DNA of 64,000 bases from Pseudomonas hefeiensis (lineage in GTDB: Bacteria > Pseudomonadota > Gammaproteobacteria > Pseudomonadales > Pseudomonadaceae). Positions 1 to 12,111 of this stretch are shown here, piece after piece; position 1 is the first letter of the stretch, and every line of letters begins with the position of its first letter. Position numbers and translations under genes: made by a program. The stretch lies in NCBI RefSeq assembly GCF_030687835.1, contig NZ_CP117449.1, positions 1,240,001 through 1,304,000 of the forward strand. Reading direction: 5' to 3'. The notes below the pieces were generated by a model, which saw only the letters and a program-made list of their open reading frames with translations, searched no databases and was not told the origin of the DNA.

Positions 1-2289
1 TGCGACGCGCTGCCAGATTTCTTCGGTGATGAACGGCATGAACGGATGCGCCAGGCGCAGGGCCACTTCCAGCACTCGCACCAGAGTGCGGCGGGTGCCG
101 CGCTGGCGTTCGACTGGGGCATTTTCGTCCCACAGCACAGGTTTGGACAGTTCCAGGTACCAGTCGCAATACTGGTTCCAGATGAACTCGTACAAGGCTT
201 GCGCGGCCAGGTCGAAACGGAACTGATCGAGCTGACGGGTGACTTCGGCTTCGGTGCGTTGCAGCTGCGAAATGATCCAGCGATCGGCCAGGGTCAGCTC
301 AAAGGCTTCGCCGTTCTGGCCGCAGTCTTCGCCCTTGTCCAGCACGTAGCGCGCGGCGTTCCAGATCTTGTTGCAGAAGTTGCGATAGCCTTCGACGCGG
401 CCCATGTCGAACTTGATGTCGCGACCGGTGGACGCCAGCGAGCAGAAGGTGAAGCGCAGGGCGTCGGTGCCATAGCTGCCGATGCCGTCGGCGAACTCTT
501 CGCGGGTGGCCTTCTCGATCTTCTTCGCCAGTTTTGGCTGCATCAGGCCCGAAGTGCGTTTCTGCACCAGGGTTTCCAGATCGATGCCGTCGATGATGTC
601 CAGCGGGTCCAGGACGTTGCCCTTGGACTTGGACATCTTCTGACCCTGGCCATCGCGGACCAGGCCATGCACGTAGACGGTCTTGAACGGTACTTGGGGC
701 GTGCCGTCTTCGTTTTTCACCAGGTGCATGGTCAGCATGATCATCCGGGCGACCCAGAAGAAAATGATGTCGAAGCCGGTGACCAGGACGTCGGTGGAGT
801 GGAATTTCTTCAGGAACTCGGTCTGTTGCGGCCAGCCCAGGGTGGAGAAAGTCCACAGGCCGGAGCTGAACCAGGTGTCGAGTACGTCGTTGTCCTGCTG
901 CAAGGCAACGTCCGGACCGAGGTTATGCTTGGCGCGGACTTCGGCTTCATCGCGGCCGACGTAGACCTTGCCCGACTCGTCATACCAGGCCGGAATGCGA
1001 TGGCCCCACCACAGTTGGCGGCTGATGCACCAATCCTGGATGTCGCGCATCCACGAGAAATACATGTTTTCGTATTGCTTGGGCACGAACTGGATGCGGC
1101 CATCTTCTACCGCAGCGATCGCAGGCTCGGCCAGCGGTTTGGTTGACACGTACCACTGATCGGTCAGCCACGGCTCGATGATAGTGCCGGAGCGGTCGCC
1201 TTTCGGCACTTTCAGGCCGTGATCATCGACGCTGACCAGCAGGCCGGCCGCGTCGAATGCCGCGACGATCTGCTTGCGCGCTTCGAAGCGATCCAGGCCG
1301 GCGTATTCGGTCGGGAGCTGACCATCGATGCTTTCGTTCAGCGTGCCGTCAAGGTTGAACACCTGGGCCGCCGGCAACACGTTGGCGTTCTTGTCGAAGA
1401 TGTTTAGCAGCGGCAGGTTATGGCGCTTGCCGACTTCGTAGTCATTGAAATCGTGGGCTGGGGTGATTTTCACGCAGCCGGTGCCGAACTCGGGGTCGCA
1501 GTAGTCATCACCGATGATCGGGATGCGACGGCCAACCAAGGGCAGTTCGACGAACTTGCCGATCAGGGCCTGGTAGCGTTCATCGTTCGGGTTCACCGCC
1601 ACGGCGGCGTCGCCGAGCATGGTTTCCGGGCGCGTGGTGGCGACGATCAGGTAGTCCTTGCCTTCAGCGGTTGTTGCGCCGTCGGCCAGTGGGTATTTCA
1701 GGTTCCACAGGAAACCTTTCTCGTCGTGGTTTTCCACTTCGAGGTCGGAAATGGCGGTGTGCAGCTTGGTGTCCCAGTTGACCAGGCGCTTGCCACGATA
1801 GATCAGGCCGTCTTCATGCAGGCGCACGAAGGCTTCTTTCACCGCTTCCGAGAGACCGTCGTCCATGGTGAAACGCTCGCGGCTCCAGTCTACGGACGAG
1901 CCGAGGCGGCGAATCTGACGGCTGATGTTGCCACCGGACTCGTCTTTCCATTCCCAGACTTTCTCGAGAAACTTCTCGCGTCCCAGGTCATGGCGGTTCT
2001 GGCCCAGGGCTTCGAGGCGACGCTCCACCAGCATCTGCGTGGCGATGCCAGCGTGGTCGGTGCCCGGCTGCCAAAGGGTGTTGCGGCCTTGCATGCGACG
2101 GAAACGGATCAGGGCATCCATGATCGCGTTGTTGAAACCGTGGCCCATGTGCAGGCTGCCGGTGACGTTCGGCGGCGGGATCATGATGGTGTAGGAATCG
2201 CCCGCGCCTTGCGGAGCGAAATAATTCTCGGACTCCCAGGTGTTGTACCAGGAAGTTTCAATGGCGTGCGGCTGGTAGGTCTTATCCAT
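1..2289 (-). CDS. valS: Valyl-tRNA synthetase (3' part outside window)
   Basis: Charges tRNA-Val with valine in the cytoplasm (class I aminoacyl-tRNA synthetase). The reading frame runs off the left edge, so 763 residues are visible. Family members have about 950, so the end of the anticodon-binding region and the C-terminal coiled coil lie outside. The start at 2289 gives [14 protein letters not shown], the usual ValS opening. The class I signatures are present: HMGH at residues 47-50 and KMSKS at 551-555, with the editing (CP1) domain between them. It follows pepA, holC and a small conserved gene on the same strand, the usual pseudomonad order. A REPIN separates it from that small gene. Confidence 0.97.
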   Translation of the reverse strand, partial: MDKTYQPHAIETSWYNTWESENYFAPQGAGDSYTIMIPPPNVTGSLHMGHGFNNAIMDALIRFRRMQGRNTLWQPGTDHAGIATQMLVERRLEALGQNRHDLGREKFLEKVWEWKDESGGNISRQIRRLGSSVDWSRERFTMDDGLSEAVKEAFVRLHEDGLIYRGKRLVNWDTKLHTAISDLEVENHDEKGFLWNLKYPLADGATTAEGKDYLIVATTRPETMLGDAAVAVNPNDERYQALIGKFVELPLVGRRIPIIGDDYCDPEFGTGCVKITPAHDFNDYEVGKRHNLPLLNIFDKNANVLPAAQVFNLDGTLNESIDGQLPTEYAGLDRFEARKQIVAAFDAAGLLVSVDDHGLKVPKGDRSGTIIEPWLTDQWYVSTKPLAEPAIAAVEDGRIQFVPKQYENMYFSWMRDIQDWCISRQLWWGHRIPAWYDESGKVYVGRDEAEVRAKHNLGPDVALQQDNDVLDTWFSSGLWTFSTLGWPQQTEFLKKFHSTDVLVTGFDIIFFWVARMIMLTMHLVKNEDGTPQVPFKTVYVHGLVRDGQGQKMSKSKGNVLDPLDIIDGIDLETLVQKRTSGLMQPKLAKKIEKATREEFADGIGSYGTDALRFTFCSLASTGRDIKFDMGRVEGYRNFCNKIWNAARYVLDKGEDCGQNGEAFELTLADRWIISQLQRTEAEVTRQLDQFRFDLAAQALYEFIWNQYCDWYLELSKPVLWDENAPVERQRGTRRTLVRVLEVALRLAHPFMPFITEEIWQRVA

Positions 2290-2419
2290 GCGCGGCGGGA
2301 CCCTATTGGCATTTATTCAGGAAAAGCCGGGAAGTATAGCGGGAGGGGCAGATGCAAGCCACACGCAGCGAGCTGGAAGCGAGCAGTCATACCGATAGTG
2401 TGTGAACACAGTTGAACAA

Positions 2420-2508
2420 TGTGGGAGCGGGCTTGCTCGCGAAGGCGGTGTGTCAGGTATATATGTGCCTGCTGACACACTGCCTTCGCGAGCAAGCCCG
2501 CTCCCACA
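2420..2508. repeat. REPIN, GTGGGAGC family
   Basis: Two inverted REP ends (TGTGGGAGCGGGCTTGCTCG and its complement) enclose a short spacer, giving an 89-bp palindromic unit. It lies between valS and the upstream small gene. It is one of about ten units of this family in the window. Such non-autonomous elements are known in P. fluorescens to be spread by RAYT transposases. Confidence 0.9.
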
Positions 2509-2532
2509 GGGTTATTCGGTGGGCAGAGGGCG

Positions 2533-2898
2533 TTACTCGTACTGACTCAGCAACCGCTCCATCCGCGCATCCAGCCGGCGCTTGATCTCGGTCTCGATGT
2601 GTGGAGCGAAGTCGTCGATGACATCTTGCATGATCAATTGCGCGGCGGCGCGCAGTTCGCTCTCAAGGTGCAGCAGGGCGTCGGGGCCTTTGGCCTCGGT
2701 CTTGGGCGCCGGCTTGGGCTCGGGCTGGCCGTTGATCGGCTCGAACAGCAGTGGAATCTGCTCGTCATGCTCGGGCTCGTGCTCCACCGTATCGGTCAGC
2801 AGCGGCGGTTGCAGGTTGTCGTCGCCGAGCAGTTGACGAATCGACTCGAGGTCGTCCAGCAGGTGCGTGGGTTTTTGTGGCGGTTTTGGAGTGTCCAT
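2533..2898 (-). CDS. Conserved small acidic protein between holC and valS
   Basis: A 121-residue protein starting MDTPKPPQKP. The first half is proline- and acid-rich and probably disordered. The second half (from about residue 70) is helical and charged and ends RLDARMERLLSQYE. No catalytic motif is visible. It starts 8 bp after the holC stop, so it is probably cotranscribed with holC. A hypothetical gene in this position is normal in Pseudomonas. The function is unknown; a role linked to the clamp-loader chi subunit would be a guess from position only. An upstream in-frame extension overlapping holC is less likely to be used. Confidence 0.8.
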   Translation of the reverse strand: MDTPKPPQKPTHLLDDLESIRQLLGDDNLQPPLLTDTVEHEPEHDEQIPLLFEPINGQPEPKPAPKTEAKGPDALLHLESELRAAAQLIMQDVIDDFAPHIETEIKRRLDARMERLLSQYE

Positions 2899-2905
2899 CG
2901 TGGGC

Positions 2906-3334
2906 TCAGAGTCGCTGTAAACGGTGGTCTTGCAGAGGATAGCCCTGTTCGCGGTAGAAACGGAAACTCTCCCGCGCGGCTTGCCGGATGGCCGGATCTT
3001 CCACCACCACTTCCGCCACGCGGGCGAAACGCTGGGCAAAAGACGGCACTTTCAGGTCAAGGTTGACCAGCAGGTCCTGGTGCTGACCGCAGTCATCCCC
3101 CAGTCCAAGCACGATCAATCCCTCGGGTTCGTCTTCGGCCGGGCCATGGGGCACGAAGCTTTCGCCCTTGAAGGTCCACAGGCGTGCATCGAGGTCATCG
3201 CGCTGGGCGGCATCGCTGCAATGCAGGTAGATGCGGTGGCCCATGCGCCAGGCCTTCTCGGTGAGCTTGCAGGCGAAATCCAGCCGCGCCGACGGATCGG
3301 CGCTGGGCAGGATGTAGAAATCGACTTTGGTCAT
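2906..3334 (-). CDS. holC: DNA polymerase III subunit chi
   Basis: The chi subunit of the clamp-loader complex links the DnaX complex to single-strand binding protein during replication. The 142-residue protein starts MTKVDFYIL and contains the family pattern of an N-terminal strand followed by LDFACKLTEKAWRMGHRIYLH and, later, FVPHGPAEDEP. I chose the start at 3334 because homologues begin there; the longer frame adds a low-complexity Gly/Ala segment. It lies downstream of pepA on the same strand, a common order in gamma-proteobacteria (pepA-holC-valS). Confidence 0.93.
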   Translation of the reverse strand: MTKVDFYILPSADPSARLDFACKLTEKAWRMGHRIYLHCSDAAQRDDLDARLWTFKGESFVPHGPAEDEPEGLIVLGLGDDCGQHQDLLVNLDLKVPSFAQRFARVAEVVVEDPAIRQAARESFRFYREQGYPLQDHRLQRL

Positions 3335-3394
3335 TGCAGTTCCTGAGCCGCCATTGGCGCCGCCCGACGGCGACGCCAATGCCGGTCATCGGTG

Positions 3395-5200
<1,806 letters not shown>

Positions 5201-6322
5201 TTGATCGTCTTCCGCTATCTATCCCGCGAAGTCCTGCTGACCCTGAGCGCTGTCAGCGCCGTGCTGCTGGTCATCATCATGAGCGGGCGTTTCATCAAAT
5301 ACCTTGCCCAGGCGGCCTCCGGCGCCCTGGATCCAGGCTCGTTGTTCCTGATCATGGGTTTCCGTCTGCCGGGCTTCTTACAGCTGATCCTGCCGCTGGG
5401 GCTGTTCCTCGGCATTCTGCTGGCCTACGGCCGTTTGTACCTGGACAGCGAAATGACCGTGCTGTCGGCCACCGGCATGAGCCAGCAACGCCTGTTTCGC
5501 ATGACCCTCTTCCCGGCCACGCTGGTGGCGCTGGTTGTGGCCTGGCTGAGCCTGAGCCTGGCCCCACAGGGAGCCAATCAGTTCCAGATGCTGATCAACC
5601 AGCAGGATGCCCTGACCGAGTTCGACACCCTGGTGCCGGGGCGCTTCCAGGCCCTGCGCGACGGGACTCGGGTCACCTATACCGAAGAACTCTCGGAAGA
5701 CCGGGTCAACCTGGGCGGCGTCTTCATCACGCAAAAGAACGTGTCTTCCGACACCAAAAAGGACCGCGGCATTTCGGTGTTGGTGGCTGAGAAGGGGCGT
5801 CAGGAAATCAACCCCGACGGCAACCGCTACCTGATCCTGGAAAACGGCTATCGCTACGACGGCAAGCCGGGGCAGGCCGATTACCGGGCCATCAAGTACG
5901 ACACCTATGCCGTGCTGCTGCCCAAACCCGAAGTCAGCGACGAAGTCACCGACCGCGATGCCATGCCCACCTCCAGTTTGCTGGGTAACAACGACATCCG
6001 GGCACGCACTGAATTGCAATGGCGCCTGTCGCTGCCGCTGCTGGTGTTCATCGTGACCCTCATGGCGGTCCCGCTGGCGCGGGTCAATCCGCGTCAGGGC
6101 CGTTTCCTCAAGCTGCTACCGGCGATTCTTCTGTATATGGCTTACCTGACCATCCTGATTTCCGCCCGCAGTGCGCTGGAGAAAGGCAAGATCCCACCCG
6201 CGCTGGGTCTTTGGTGGGTGCATTCGATTTTCCTGGCGATCGGCCTTGGGTTGCTCTACTGGGAGCCACTGCGCCTGAAGCTGGCCAGTCGCCGCAGCGC
6301 GCTGGGGGTGGCCCGTGGTTAA
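5201..6322 (+). CDS. lptF: LPS export system permease LptF
   Basis: An inner-membrane permease that, with LptG and the ATPase LptB, extracts lipopolysaccharide and passes it to LptC/LptA. It is predicted to have six membrane helices, three at each end, around a periplasmic beta-jellyroll domain. I take TTG at 5201 as start (373 residues, opening (M/L)IVFRYLSREVL) because GGAG at 5189-5192 sits 8 nt before it. GTG at 5192 overlaps that ribosome site and is a poor choice. It overlaps lptG by 8 bp, so the two are translationally coupled. Confidence 0.94.
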   Translation: MIVFRYLSREVLLTLSAVSAVLLVIIMSGRFIKYLAQAASGALDPGSLFLIMGFRLPGFLQLILPLGLFLGILLAYGRLYLDSEMTVLSATGMSQQRLFRMTLFPATLVALVVAWLSLSLAPQGANQFQMLINQQDALTEFDTLVPGRFQALRDGTRVTYTEELSEDRVNLGGVFITQKNVSSDTKKDRGISVLVAEKGRQEINPDGNRYLILENGYRYDGKPGQADYRAIKYDTYAVLLPKPEVSDEVTDRDAMPTSSLLGNNDIRARTELQWRLSLPLLVFIVTLMAVPLARVNPRQGRFLKLLPAILLYMAYLTILISARSALEKGKIPPALGLWWVHSIFLAIGLGLLYWEPLRLKLASRRSALGVARG

Positions 6323-7376
6323 ACTCGATCGGTACATCGGCAGCAGTGTGTTCCTGGCGATTCTCGCGGTACTGGGGATCATCCTTGGTCTGGCGACCCT
6401 GTTCGCCTTCATCGATGAAATGGGTGACGTCAGCGACACCTATACCTTGATGGACGTGTTGAGCTACGTGTTGCTGACCGCCCCGCGGCGGCTCTACGAC
6501 ATGCTGCCGATGGCGGCACTGATCGGTTGCCTGATCGGTCTGGGCAGCCTGGCCAGCAACAGCGAGCTGACCATCATGCGTGCCGCCGGCGTTTCCGTCG
6601 GCCGGATCGTCTGGGCAGTGATGAAACCGATGTTGGTGCTGATGCTGGTGGGCTTGCTGGTCGGCGAATATGTTGCCCCGGCCACCGAGAACACCGCTCA
6701 GGCCAACCGCTCCCTGGCCCAGGGTGGCGGCGATGCGCAAAGCGCCAAGCACGGCCTGTGGCACCGCCAGGGTGACGAATTCATCCATATCAACTCGGTC
6801 CAGCCCAACGGCATCCTGTATGGCGTGACCCGCTACCGCTTCGACGACCAGCGGCACATGCTGTCATCAAGCTTCGCCAAGCGCGCCAGGTTTGTTGAAG
6901 ATCACTGGCAGCTCGATGACGTCACCACCACCTTGTTCCATGACAAGCGCACCGAGGTGGTCGCCGCGCCGCAAGAGCGTTGGGATGTGGCACTTAGCCC
7001 GCAGTTACTCAGCACCGTGGTAATGGCGCCGGATTCCCTGTCGATTACCGGTTTGTGGGGCTATATCCACTATCTGGCAGATCAGGGCTTGAACAACGGT
7101 CGTTACTGGCTGGCTTTTTGGGTCAAGGTGTTGCAGCCGCTGGTCACCGCGGCCCTGGTGCTGATGGCCATTTCCTTCATCTTCGGTCCGCTGCGTTCGG
7201 TGACCCTCGGCCAGCGAGTGTTTACCGGCGTGCTGGTGGGCTTCACCTTCCGTATCGCCCAGGATTTGCTGGGGCCGTCGAGCCTGGTATTCGGTTTCTC
7301 GCCTCTGTTTGCGGTGCTGGTGCCGGCCGGTGTCTGTGCGTTGGCAGGGTTCTGGCTGTTGCGCCGGGCCGGTTGA
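6315..7376 (+). CDS. lptG: LPS export system permease LptG
   Basis: The partner permease of LptF in the LptBFG transporter (353 residues). It starts with GTG at 6315, inside the end of lptF. N-terminal helices (about residues 10-120, containing LIGCLIGLGSLASNSELTI) and three C-terminal helices flank a periplasmic jellyroll. The ELTIMRAAGVS segment is the usual cytoplasmic coupling region that contacts LptB. It is followed by a short perfect palindrome and then lepA. Confidence 0.95.
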   Translation: MVKLDRYIGSSVFLAILAVLGIILGLATLFAFIDEMGDVSDTYTLMDVLSYVLLTAPRRLYDMLPMAALIGCLIGLGSLASNSELTIMRAAGVSVGRIVWAVMKPMLVLMLVGLLVGEYVAPATENTAQANRSLAQGGGDAQSAKHGLWHRQGDEFIHINSVQPNGILYGVTRYRFDDQRHMLSSSFAKRARFVEDHWQLDDVTTTLFHDKRTEVVAAPQERWDVALSPQLLSTVVMAPDSLSITGLWGYIHYLADQGLNNGRYWLAFWVKVLQPLVTAALVLMAISFIFGPLRSVTLGQRVFTGVLVGFTFRIAQDLLGPSSLVFGFSPLFAVLVPAGVCALAGFWLLRRAG

Positions 7377-7417
7377 TCAGCGCACCTGTGGCGAGGAGGC
7401 TGGGGGGGCAAGGCGGT

Positions 7418-7441
7418 GTGGGAGCAAAGCTTGCTCCCACT
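7418..7441. repeat. Solo REP palindrome between lptG and lepA
   Basis: The stretch GTGGGAGCAAAGC TTGCTCCCAC forms a near-perfect short palindrome matching the ends of the GTGGGAGC REP family, but with no second REP. It could form a hairpin at the end of the lptFG transcript; there is no T-tract, so it is not a typical intrinsic terminator. Confidence 0.6.
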
Positions 7442-7515
7442 TGCCCGGTGTATCAGGTACAATTCCCGGCTATTTTTCGGCGGGCCATGCCTGCAGCCTT
7501 TTTGAGTGTTGATCC

Positions 7516-9315
7516 GTGAGTGATTTGAGTCATATCCGCAATTTCTCCATCATCGCCCACATTGACCATGGCAAGTCGACGCTGGCTGATCGCTTCATCC
7601 AGATGTGCGGCGGCCTGGCCGAGCGTGAAATGGAAGCCCAGGTCCTGGATTCCATGGATCTGGAGCGTGAACGCGGGATCACCATCAAGGCCCACAGCGT
7701 TACGCTCTACTACAAGGCCCGCGACGGCATCACCTATCAGCTGAACTTCATCGATACCCCGGGCCACGTCGACTTCACCTATGAAGTCAGCCGGTCGCTG
7801 GCGGCCTGTGAAGGTGCGTTGCTGGTGGTCGATGCCGGCCAGGGCGTCGAGGCGCAATCGGTTGCCAACTGCTACACCGCCATTGAGCAGGGCCTGGAAG
7901 TCATGCCGGTGCTGAACAAGATCGACCTGCCCCAGGCCGATCCGGACCGCGTGAAGGAAGAAATCGAGAAAATCATCGGCATCGATGCCACCGACGCGGT
8001 CGCTTGCAGTGCCAAGACCGGCCTGGGCGTGGACGAAGTGCTCGAGCGCCTGGTGACCACTATTCCTGCGCCGACCGGCAACATCGAAGATCCGCTGCAA
8101 GCGTTGATCATCGATTCCTGGTTCGACAACTACCTGGGCGTAGTCTCCCTGGTTCGCGTGCGCCACGGCCGCGTCAAGAAGGGTGACAAGATCCTGGTCA
8201 AGTCCACCGGCAAGATCCACCTGGTGGACAGCGTCGGCGTCTTCAACCCGAAGCACACCGCTACCGTCGACCTCAAGGCCGGTGAAGTGGGCTTCATCAT
8301 CGCCGGCATCAAGGACATTCACGGTGCGCCGGTCGGTGACACCCTGACGTTGAGCTCCACCCCCGACGTCGATGTGCTGCCCGGCTTCAAACGTATCCAG
8401 CCGCAGGTCTACGCCGGCCTGTTCCCGGTCAGCTCCGACGACTTCGAGGATTTCCGCGAAGCCCTGCAAAAGCTGACCCTGAACGACTCGTCCCTGCAAT
8501 ACACCCCGGAAAGCTCCGACGCCCTGGGCTTCGGCTTCCGTTGCGGGTTCCTGGGCATGCTGCACATGGAAATCATCCAGGAGCGCCTGGAGCGCGAGTA
8601 CGACCTGGACCTGATCACCACGGCGCCGACGGTGATCTTCGAGCTGCTGCTCAAGAACGGCGAGACCCTCTACGTCGACAACCCGTCCAAGCTGCCGGAC
8701 CTGTCGGCCATCGAGGACATGCGCGAGCCAATCGTGCGCGCCAATATTCTTGTGCCTCAGGAACACCTGGGCAACGTCATCACCCTGTGCATTGAAAAGC
8801 GTGGCGTGCAGCACGACATGCTGTTCCTCGGTACCCAGGTCCAGGTGACCTACGACTTGCCGATGAACGAAGTGGTGCTGGACTTCTTCGATCGCCTGAA
8901 ATCCACCAGTCGCGGCTATGCTTCGCTGGACTATCATTTCGATCGTTACCAATCGGCTAATCTGGTGAAGCTGGATGTGCTGATCAACGGTGAGAAAGTC
9001 GATGCCCTGGCTTTGATCGTGCACCGTGACAACGCGCACTACAAAGGTCGTGCATTGACCGAGAAGATGAAAGAACTGATTCCGCGGCAGATGTTCGATG
9101 TGGCAATCCAGGCCGCCATTGGCGGGCAGATTGTGGCGCGTACAACCGTCAAGGCGCTCAGAAAGAACGTATTGGCCAAATGCTATGGCGGCGACGTCAG
9201 CCGTAAGCGCAAGCTGTTGGAAAAGCAGAAGGCCGGTAAAAAACGCATGAAGCAGGTCGGTAACGTGGAAATTCCACAAGAAGCCTTCCTTGCGGTGCTC
9301 AGGTTGGATAGTTAG
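7516..9315 (+). CDS. lepA: Elongation factor 4 (LepA), ribosome-associated GTPase
   Basis: A translational GTPase related to EF-G that acts on stalled or mis-set ribosomes or in initiation and assembly. The 599-residue length is typical of the family. It starts with GTG at 7516 ([13 protein letters not shown]). GTPase motifs seen: AHIDHGKST at residues 14-22, [22 protein letters not shown] and SAKTG. The C-terminal LepA-specific domain contains [20 protein letters not shown]. It lies 5 bp upstream of lepB, the classical lepAB operon. Confidence 0.98.
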   Translation: MSDLSHIRNFSIIAHIDHGKSTLADRFIQMCGGLAEREMEAQVLDSMDLERERGITIKAHSVTLYYKARDGITYQLNFIDTPGHVDFTYEVSRSLAACEGALLVVDAGQGVEAQSVANCYTAIEQGLEVMPVLNKIDLPQADPDRVKEEIEKIIGIDATDAVACSAKTGLGVDEVLERLVTTIPAPTGNIEDPLQALIIDSWFDNYLGVVSLVRVRHGRVKKGDKILVKSTGKIHLVDSVGVFNPKHTATVDLKAGEVGFIIAGIKDIHGAPVGDTLTLSSTPDVDVLPGFKRIQPQVYAGLFPVSSDDFEDFREALQKLTLNDSSLQYTPESSDALGFGFRCGFLGMLHMEIIQERLEREYDLDLITTAPTVIFELLLKNGETLYVDNPSKLPDLSAIEDMREPIVRANILVPQEHLGNVITLCIEKRGVQHDMLFLGTQVQVTYDLPMNEVVLDFFDRLKSTSRGYASLDYHFDRYQSANLVKLDVLINGEKVDALALIVHRDNAHYKGRALTEKMKELIPRQMFDVAIQAAIGGQIVARTTVKALRKNVLAKCYGGDVSRKRKLLEKQKAGKKRMKQVGNVEIPQEAFLAVLRLDS

Positions 9316-9320
9316 GTCCT

Positions 9321-10175
9321 ATGTCGCTAAATTTCCCGCTGTTGCTGGTTATCGCCGTGTTCGTCTGCGGCCTGTTGGCGTTGCTTGATCTGTTGTTCCT
9401 GGCGCCTCGGCGCCGGGCTGCCATCGCCTCCTATCAGGGCAGCGTCAGCCAGCCTGATGGTGTGGTGGTCGAAAAACTCAACAAGGAACCGCTGCTGGTC
9501 GAATACGGCAAGTCGTTCTTTCCGGTGTTGTTCATCGTGCTGGTGCTGCGCTCGTTTCTGGTGGAGCCGTTCCAGATCCCGTCCGGCTCGATGAAACCGA
9601 CCCTGGACGTGGGCGATTTTATCCTGGTGAACAAGTTCTCCTACGGGATTCGCTTGCCGGTGATCGACAAGAAGGTCATCGAAATCGGTGACCCGCAACG
9701 CGGCGATGTCATGGTGTTCCGCTTTCCGAGCGATCCGAGCGTCAACTACATCAAACGTGTGGTTGGCTTGCCGGGAGACAAGATTCGCTACAGCGCCGAC
9801 AAGCGCTTGTACGTCAACGGTGAGCTGGTGGCCGAGCAATTGATCGGCTCCGAGCCGGGCACGCTGGGCAGCGCTGAGCTCTACCAGGAAAAACTCGGCG
9901 AAGCCGAACACCTGATCCGCAAGGAAATGAGCCGCTACCGCGCCGCGCCAGACCATTCGTGGACCGTGCCGGCCGGGCACTACTTCATGATGGGCGACAA
10001 CCGCGACAACTCCAACGACAGCCGGTACTGGGATGATCCGAACATTCCCAAGGACATGCTGGGCATGGTCCCCGACCGTAATATCGTCGGCAAGGCCTTT
10101 GCGGTCTGGATGAGCTGGCCGGAACCCAAACTCAGTCACCTGCCGAATTTCTCGCGGGTTGGCCTGATCAAGTAA
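9321..10175 (+). CDS. lepB: Signal peptidase I
   Basis: A membrane serine protease that cleaves signal peptides from secreted proteins (284 residues). Two N-terminal membrane helices (about residues 4-28 and 65-81) precede the periplasmic catalytic domain. The catalytic Ser90 lies in PSGSMKPTL and the general base Lys145 in YIKRVVGLPGD. The conserved GDNRDNSNDSRYWG-type box is present as GDNRDNSNDSRYWD. It follows lepA by 5 bp. Downstream the usual DUF4845 gene seems to be missing (see the short ORF at 10244). Confidence 0.97.
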   Translation: MSLNFPLLLVIAVFVCGLLALLDLLFLAPRRRAAIASYQGSVSQPDGVVVEKLNKEPLLVEYGKSFFPVLFIVLVLRSFLVEPFQIPSGSMKPTLDVGDFILVNKFSYGIRLPVIDKKVIEIGDPQRGDVMVFRFPSDPSVNYIKRVVGLPGDKIRYSADKRLYVNGELVAEQLIGSEPGTLGSAELYQEKLGEAEHLIRKEMSRYRAAPDHSWTVPAGHYFMMGDNRDNSNDSRYWDDPNIPKDMLGMVPDRNIVGKAFAVWMSWPEPKLSHLPNFSRVGLIK

Positions 10176-10182
10176 TCCCACA

Positions 10183-10205
10183 CGGCGCTGTTGAACACAG
10201 CGCCG
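10183..10205 (+). terminator. Hairpin just after lepB
   Basis: A perfect 9-bp stem (CGGCGCTGT / ACAGCGCCG) with loop TGAAC starts 8 bp after the lepB stop. No run of T follows, so it is a weak terminator or an RNA-processing or stability hairpin. Its TTGAACACAGCG arm recurs as a direct repeat at 10274-10285. Confidence 0.45.
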
Positions 10206-10243
10206 AATGCATTTCTGGAGCCTGCACAAGGCTGCCCGAAGGC

Positions 10244-10363
10244 ATGAAGCCAACGATAGTCAGGACGTCATTTTTGAACACAGCGTTAATTGTCCCAAGC
10301 CAACGGCGCTTCGCCGCCGTGGCGGTGGAATCCAGCCACGAACTCAGCGTGGGTAAACCGTGA
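10244..10363 (+). pseudogene. Short ORF coupled to rnc, possible remnant of the DUF4845 gene
   Basis: An open frame of 39 codons (MKPTIVRTSF...SHELSVGKP) ends in TGA that overlaps the rnc GTG start by 3 bases (GTGA). Other pseudomonads, for example P. aeruginosa PA0769, have a DUF4845 membrane-protein gene between lepB and rnc. Here only 184 bp remain. The tail of this ORF has the pattern expected for the end of such a protein, but the match is from memory and weak. The 12-bp direct repeat TTGAACACAGCG at 10191-10202 and 10274-10285 would fit a rearrangement. It could equally be a real microprotein or chance. Confidence 0.35.
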
Positions 10364-11049
10364 GCGTTTCTCTAAGCCGTCTCGAGCGTCAGCTCGGCTA
10401 CACCTTCAAGGACCAGGAGCTGATGCTCCTGGCTCTCACTCACCGCAGTTTTGCCGGGCGCAACAACGAACGCCTGGAATTCCTCGGTGATGCCATCCTC
10501 AACTTCGTGGCTGGCGAGGCGCTGTTCGAGCGCTTCCCGCTCGCCCGCGAAGGCCAGTTGTCGCGTCTGCGCGCGCGATTGGTAAAAGGTGAGACCCTGG
10601 CCGTGCTGGCCCGAGGTTTCGACTTGGGCGAATACCTGCGCCTGGGCTCTGGTGAGTTGAAAAGCGGCGGTTTCCGTCGTGAGTCGATTCTGGCCGATGC
10701 CCTGGAAGCGTTGATTGGCGCGATCTACCTGGATGCCGGCATGGAAATGGCGCGTGAGCGCGTGCTGGCCTGGCTGACTTCCGAGATCGACAGCCTGACC
10801 CTGGTGGACACCAACAAGGACCCGAAAACCCGTTTGCAGGAATTCCTGCAATCACGCAGTTGCGAGCTGCCGCGCTACGAAGTAGTGGACATCCAGGGCG
10901 AGCCGCATTGCCGAACCTTCTTCGTCGAGTGCGAAGTGGTCTTATTGAATGAAAAAAGCCGGGGGCAGGGTGTGAGTCGTCGTATTGCCGAACAGGTAGC
11001 GGCCGCCGCAGCACTGATTGCCCTGGGCGTGGAGAATGGCAATGACTGA
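10360..11049 (+). CDS. rnc: Ribonuclease III
   Basis: A double-strand-specific endoribonuclease that processes rRNA precursors and structured mRNAs (229 residues). It starts with GTG at 10360. The catalytic signature [13 protein letters not shown] has Glu40 and Asp44 as metal-binding residues; a second acidic segment [15 protein letters not shown] follows, and a dsRNA-binding domain forms the C-terminal third. It overlaps era by 8 bp, the usual rnc-era coupling. The leader holds the hairpin ACGGCG/CGCCGT around 10308-10325, which might be used in autoregulation as in E. coli, but this is inference. Confidence 0.97.
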   Translation: MSVSLSRLERQLGYTFKDQELMLLALTHRSFAGRNNERLEFLGDAILNFVAGEALFERFPLAREGQLSRLRARLVKGETLAVLARGFDLGEYLRLGSGELKSGGFRRESILADALEALIGAIYLDAGMEMARERVLAWLTSEIDSLTLVDTNKDPKTRLQEFLQSRSCELPRYEVVDIQGEPHCRTFFVECEVVLLNEKSRGQGVSRRIAEQVAAAAALIALGVENGND

Positions 11050-11944
11050 TACAACCGTCACCCGCTGCGGCTATGTCGCCATTGTCGGTCGGCCGAACGT
11101 GGGCAAGTCGACGCTGCTCAATCACATCCTGGGCCAGAAGCTGGCGATCACCTCGCGCAAACCCCAGACCACCCGCCACAACATGCTGGGTATCAAGACC
11201 GAAGGCGCCGTACAGGCGATCTACGTCGATACCCCCGGCATGCACAAGGGCGGCGAAAAAGCGCTGAACCGCTACATGAACAAGACGGCTTCGGCGGCGC
11301 TGAAAGACGTCGACGTGGTGATCTTCGTGGTCGATCGCACCAAGTGGACCGAAGAAGACCAGATGGTTCTCGAACGCGTCCAGTACGTGACAGGTCCCTT
11401 GATCGTGGCGCTGAACAAGACCGACCGCATCGAAGACAAGGCCGAGCTGATGCCTCACCTGAGCTGGTTGCAGGAGCAACTGCCCAACGCCCAGATCATG
11501 CCCATCTCCGCCCAGCACGGTCACAATCTCGATGCGCTGGAGCGGGTGATCGCCGAGCACCTGCCGGAAAACGATCACTTCTTCCCCGAAGACCAGATCA
11601 CCGACCGCAGCAGCCGCTTCCTGGCCGCTGAACTGGTGCGCGAGAAGATCATGCGCCAACTGGGCGCCGAGCTGCCGTACCAGATCACCGTGGAAATCGA
11701 AGAGTTCAAGCAACAGGGCAAGACCCTGCACATCCATGCGCTGATCCTCGTCGAACGTGACGGCCAGAAGAAAATCATCATTGGCGACAAGGGCGAGCGT
11801 ATCAAGCGCATCGGCACCGAAGCGCGCAAGGACATGGAGCTGTTGTTCGACTCCAAGATCATGCTCAACCTGTGGGTCAAGGTGAAGGGCGGCTGGTCCG
11901 ACGATGAGCGGGCGCTGCGGTCGCTGGGTTACGGCGACCTGTAA
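11042..11944 (+). CDS. era: GTPase Era
   Basis: An essential GTPase that binds the 3' end of 16S rRNA and helps 30S subunit maturation (300 residues). The start at 11042 ([10 protein letters not shown]) lies inside the end of rnc; the longer frame from 11018 is unlikely. The P-loop GRPNVGKST lies near residues 16-24, with DTPG and NKTD motifs after it. The C-terminal KH domain contains [13 protein letters not shown]. It is cotranscribed with rnc and followed by a REPIN before recO. Confidence 0.97.
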   Translation: MTDTTVTRCGYVAIVGRPNVGKSTLLNHILGQKLAITSRKPQTTRHNMLGIKTEGAVQAIYVDTPGMHKGGEKALNRYMNKTASAALKDVDVVIFVVDRTKWTEEDQMVLERVQYVTGPLIVALNKTDRIEDKAELMPHLSWLQEQLPNAQIMPISAQHGHNLDALERVIAEHLPENDHFFPEDQITDRSSRFLAAELVREKIMRQLGAELPYQITVEIEEFKQQGKTLHIHALILVERDGQKKIIIGDKGERIKRIGTEARKDMELLFDSKIMLNLWVKVKGGWSDDERALRSLGYGDL

Positions 11945-11970
11945 AGCGTCCAGCGGTACACCACCGACCT

Positions 11971-12060
11971 TGTGGGAGCGGGCTTGCTCGCGAATGCGGT
12001 GTGTCAGTTAACGATTCTGCTGACTGACACACCGCATTCGCGAGCAAGCCCGCTCCCACA
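11971..12060. repeat. REPIN, GTGGGAGC family
   Basis: A 90-bp unit with near-perfect inverted halves extending well into the centre (TGCGGTGTGTCAG paired with CTGACACACCGCA). It lies between era and recO, so it may form a strong hairpin in the polycistronic RNA. Confidence 0.9.
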
Positions 12061-12111
12061 TTGGTTTCGGGTTGTTTATAAATTGTGCTCCGTCAGTGAG
12101 ACTGCGTTTCC

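Noticed and set aside
46..2415. Long plus-strand frames in the first 2.4 kb
   Set aside because: They are antisense to valS, whose signatures are clear on the minus strand.
7453..9279. 608-codon frame antisense to lepA
   Set aside because: Antisense shadow of a highly conserved gene; no motif or ribosome site.
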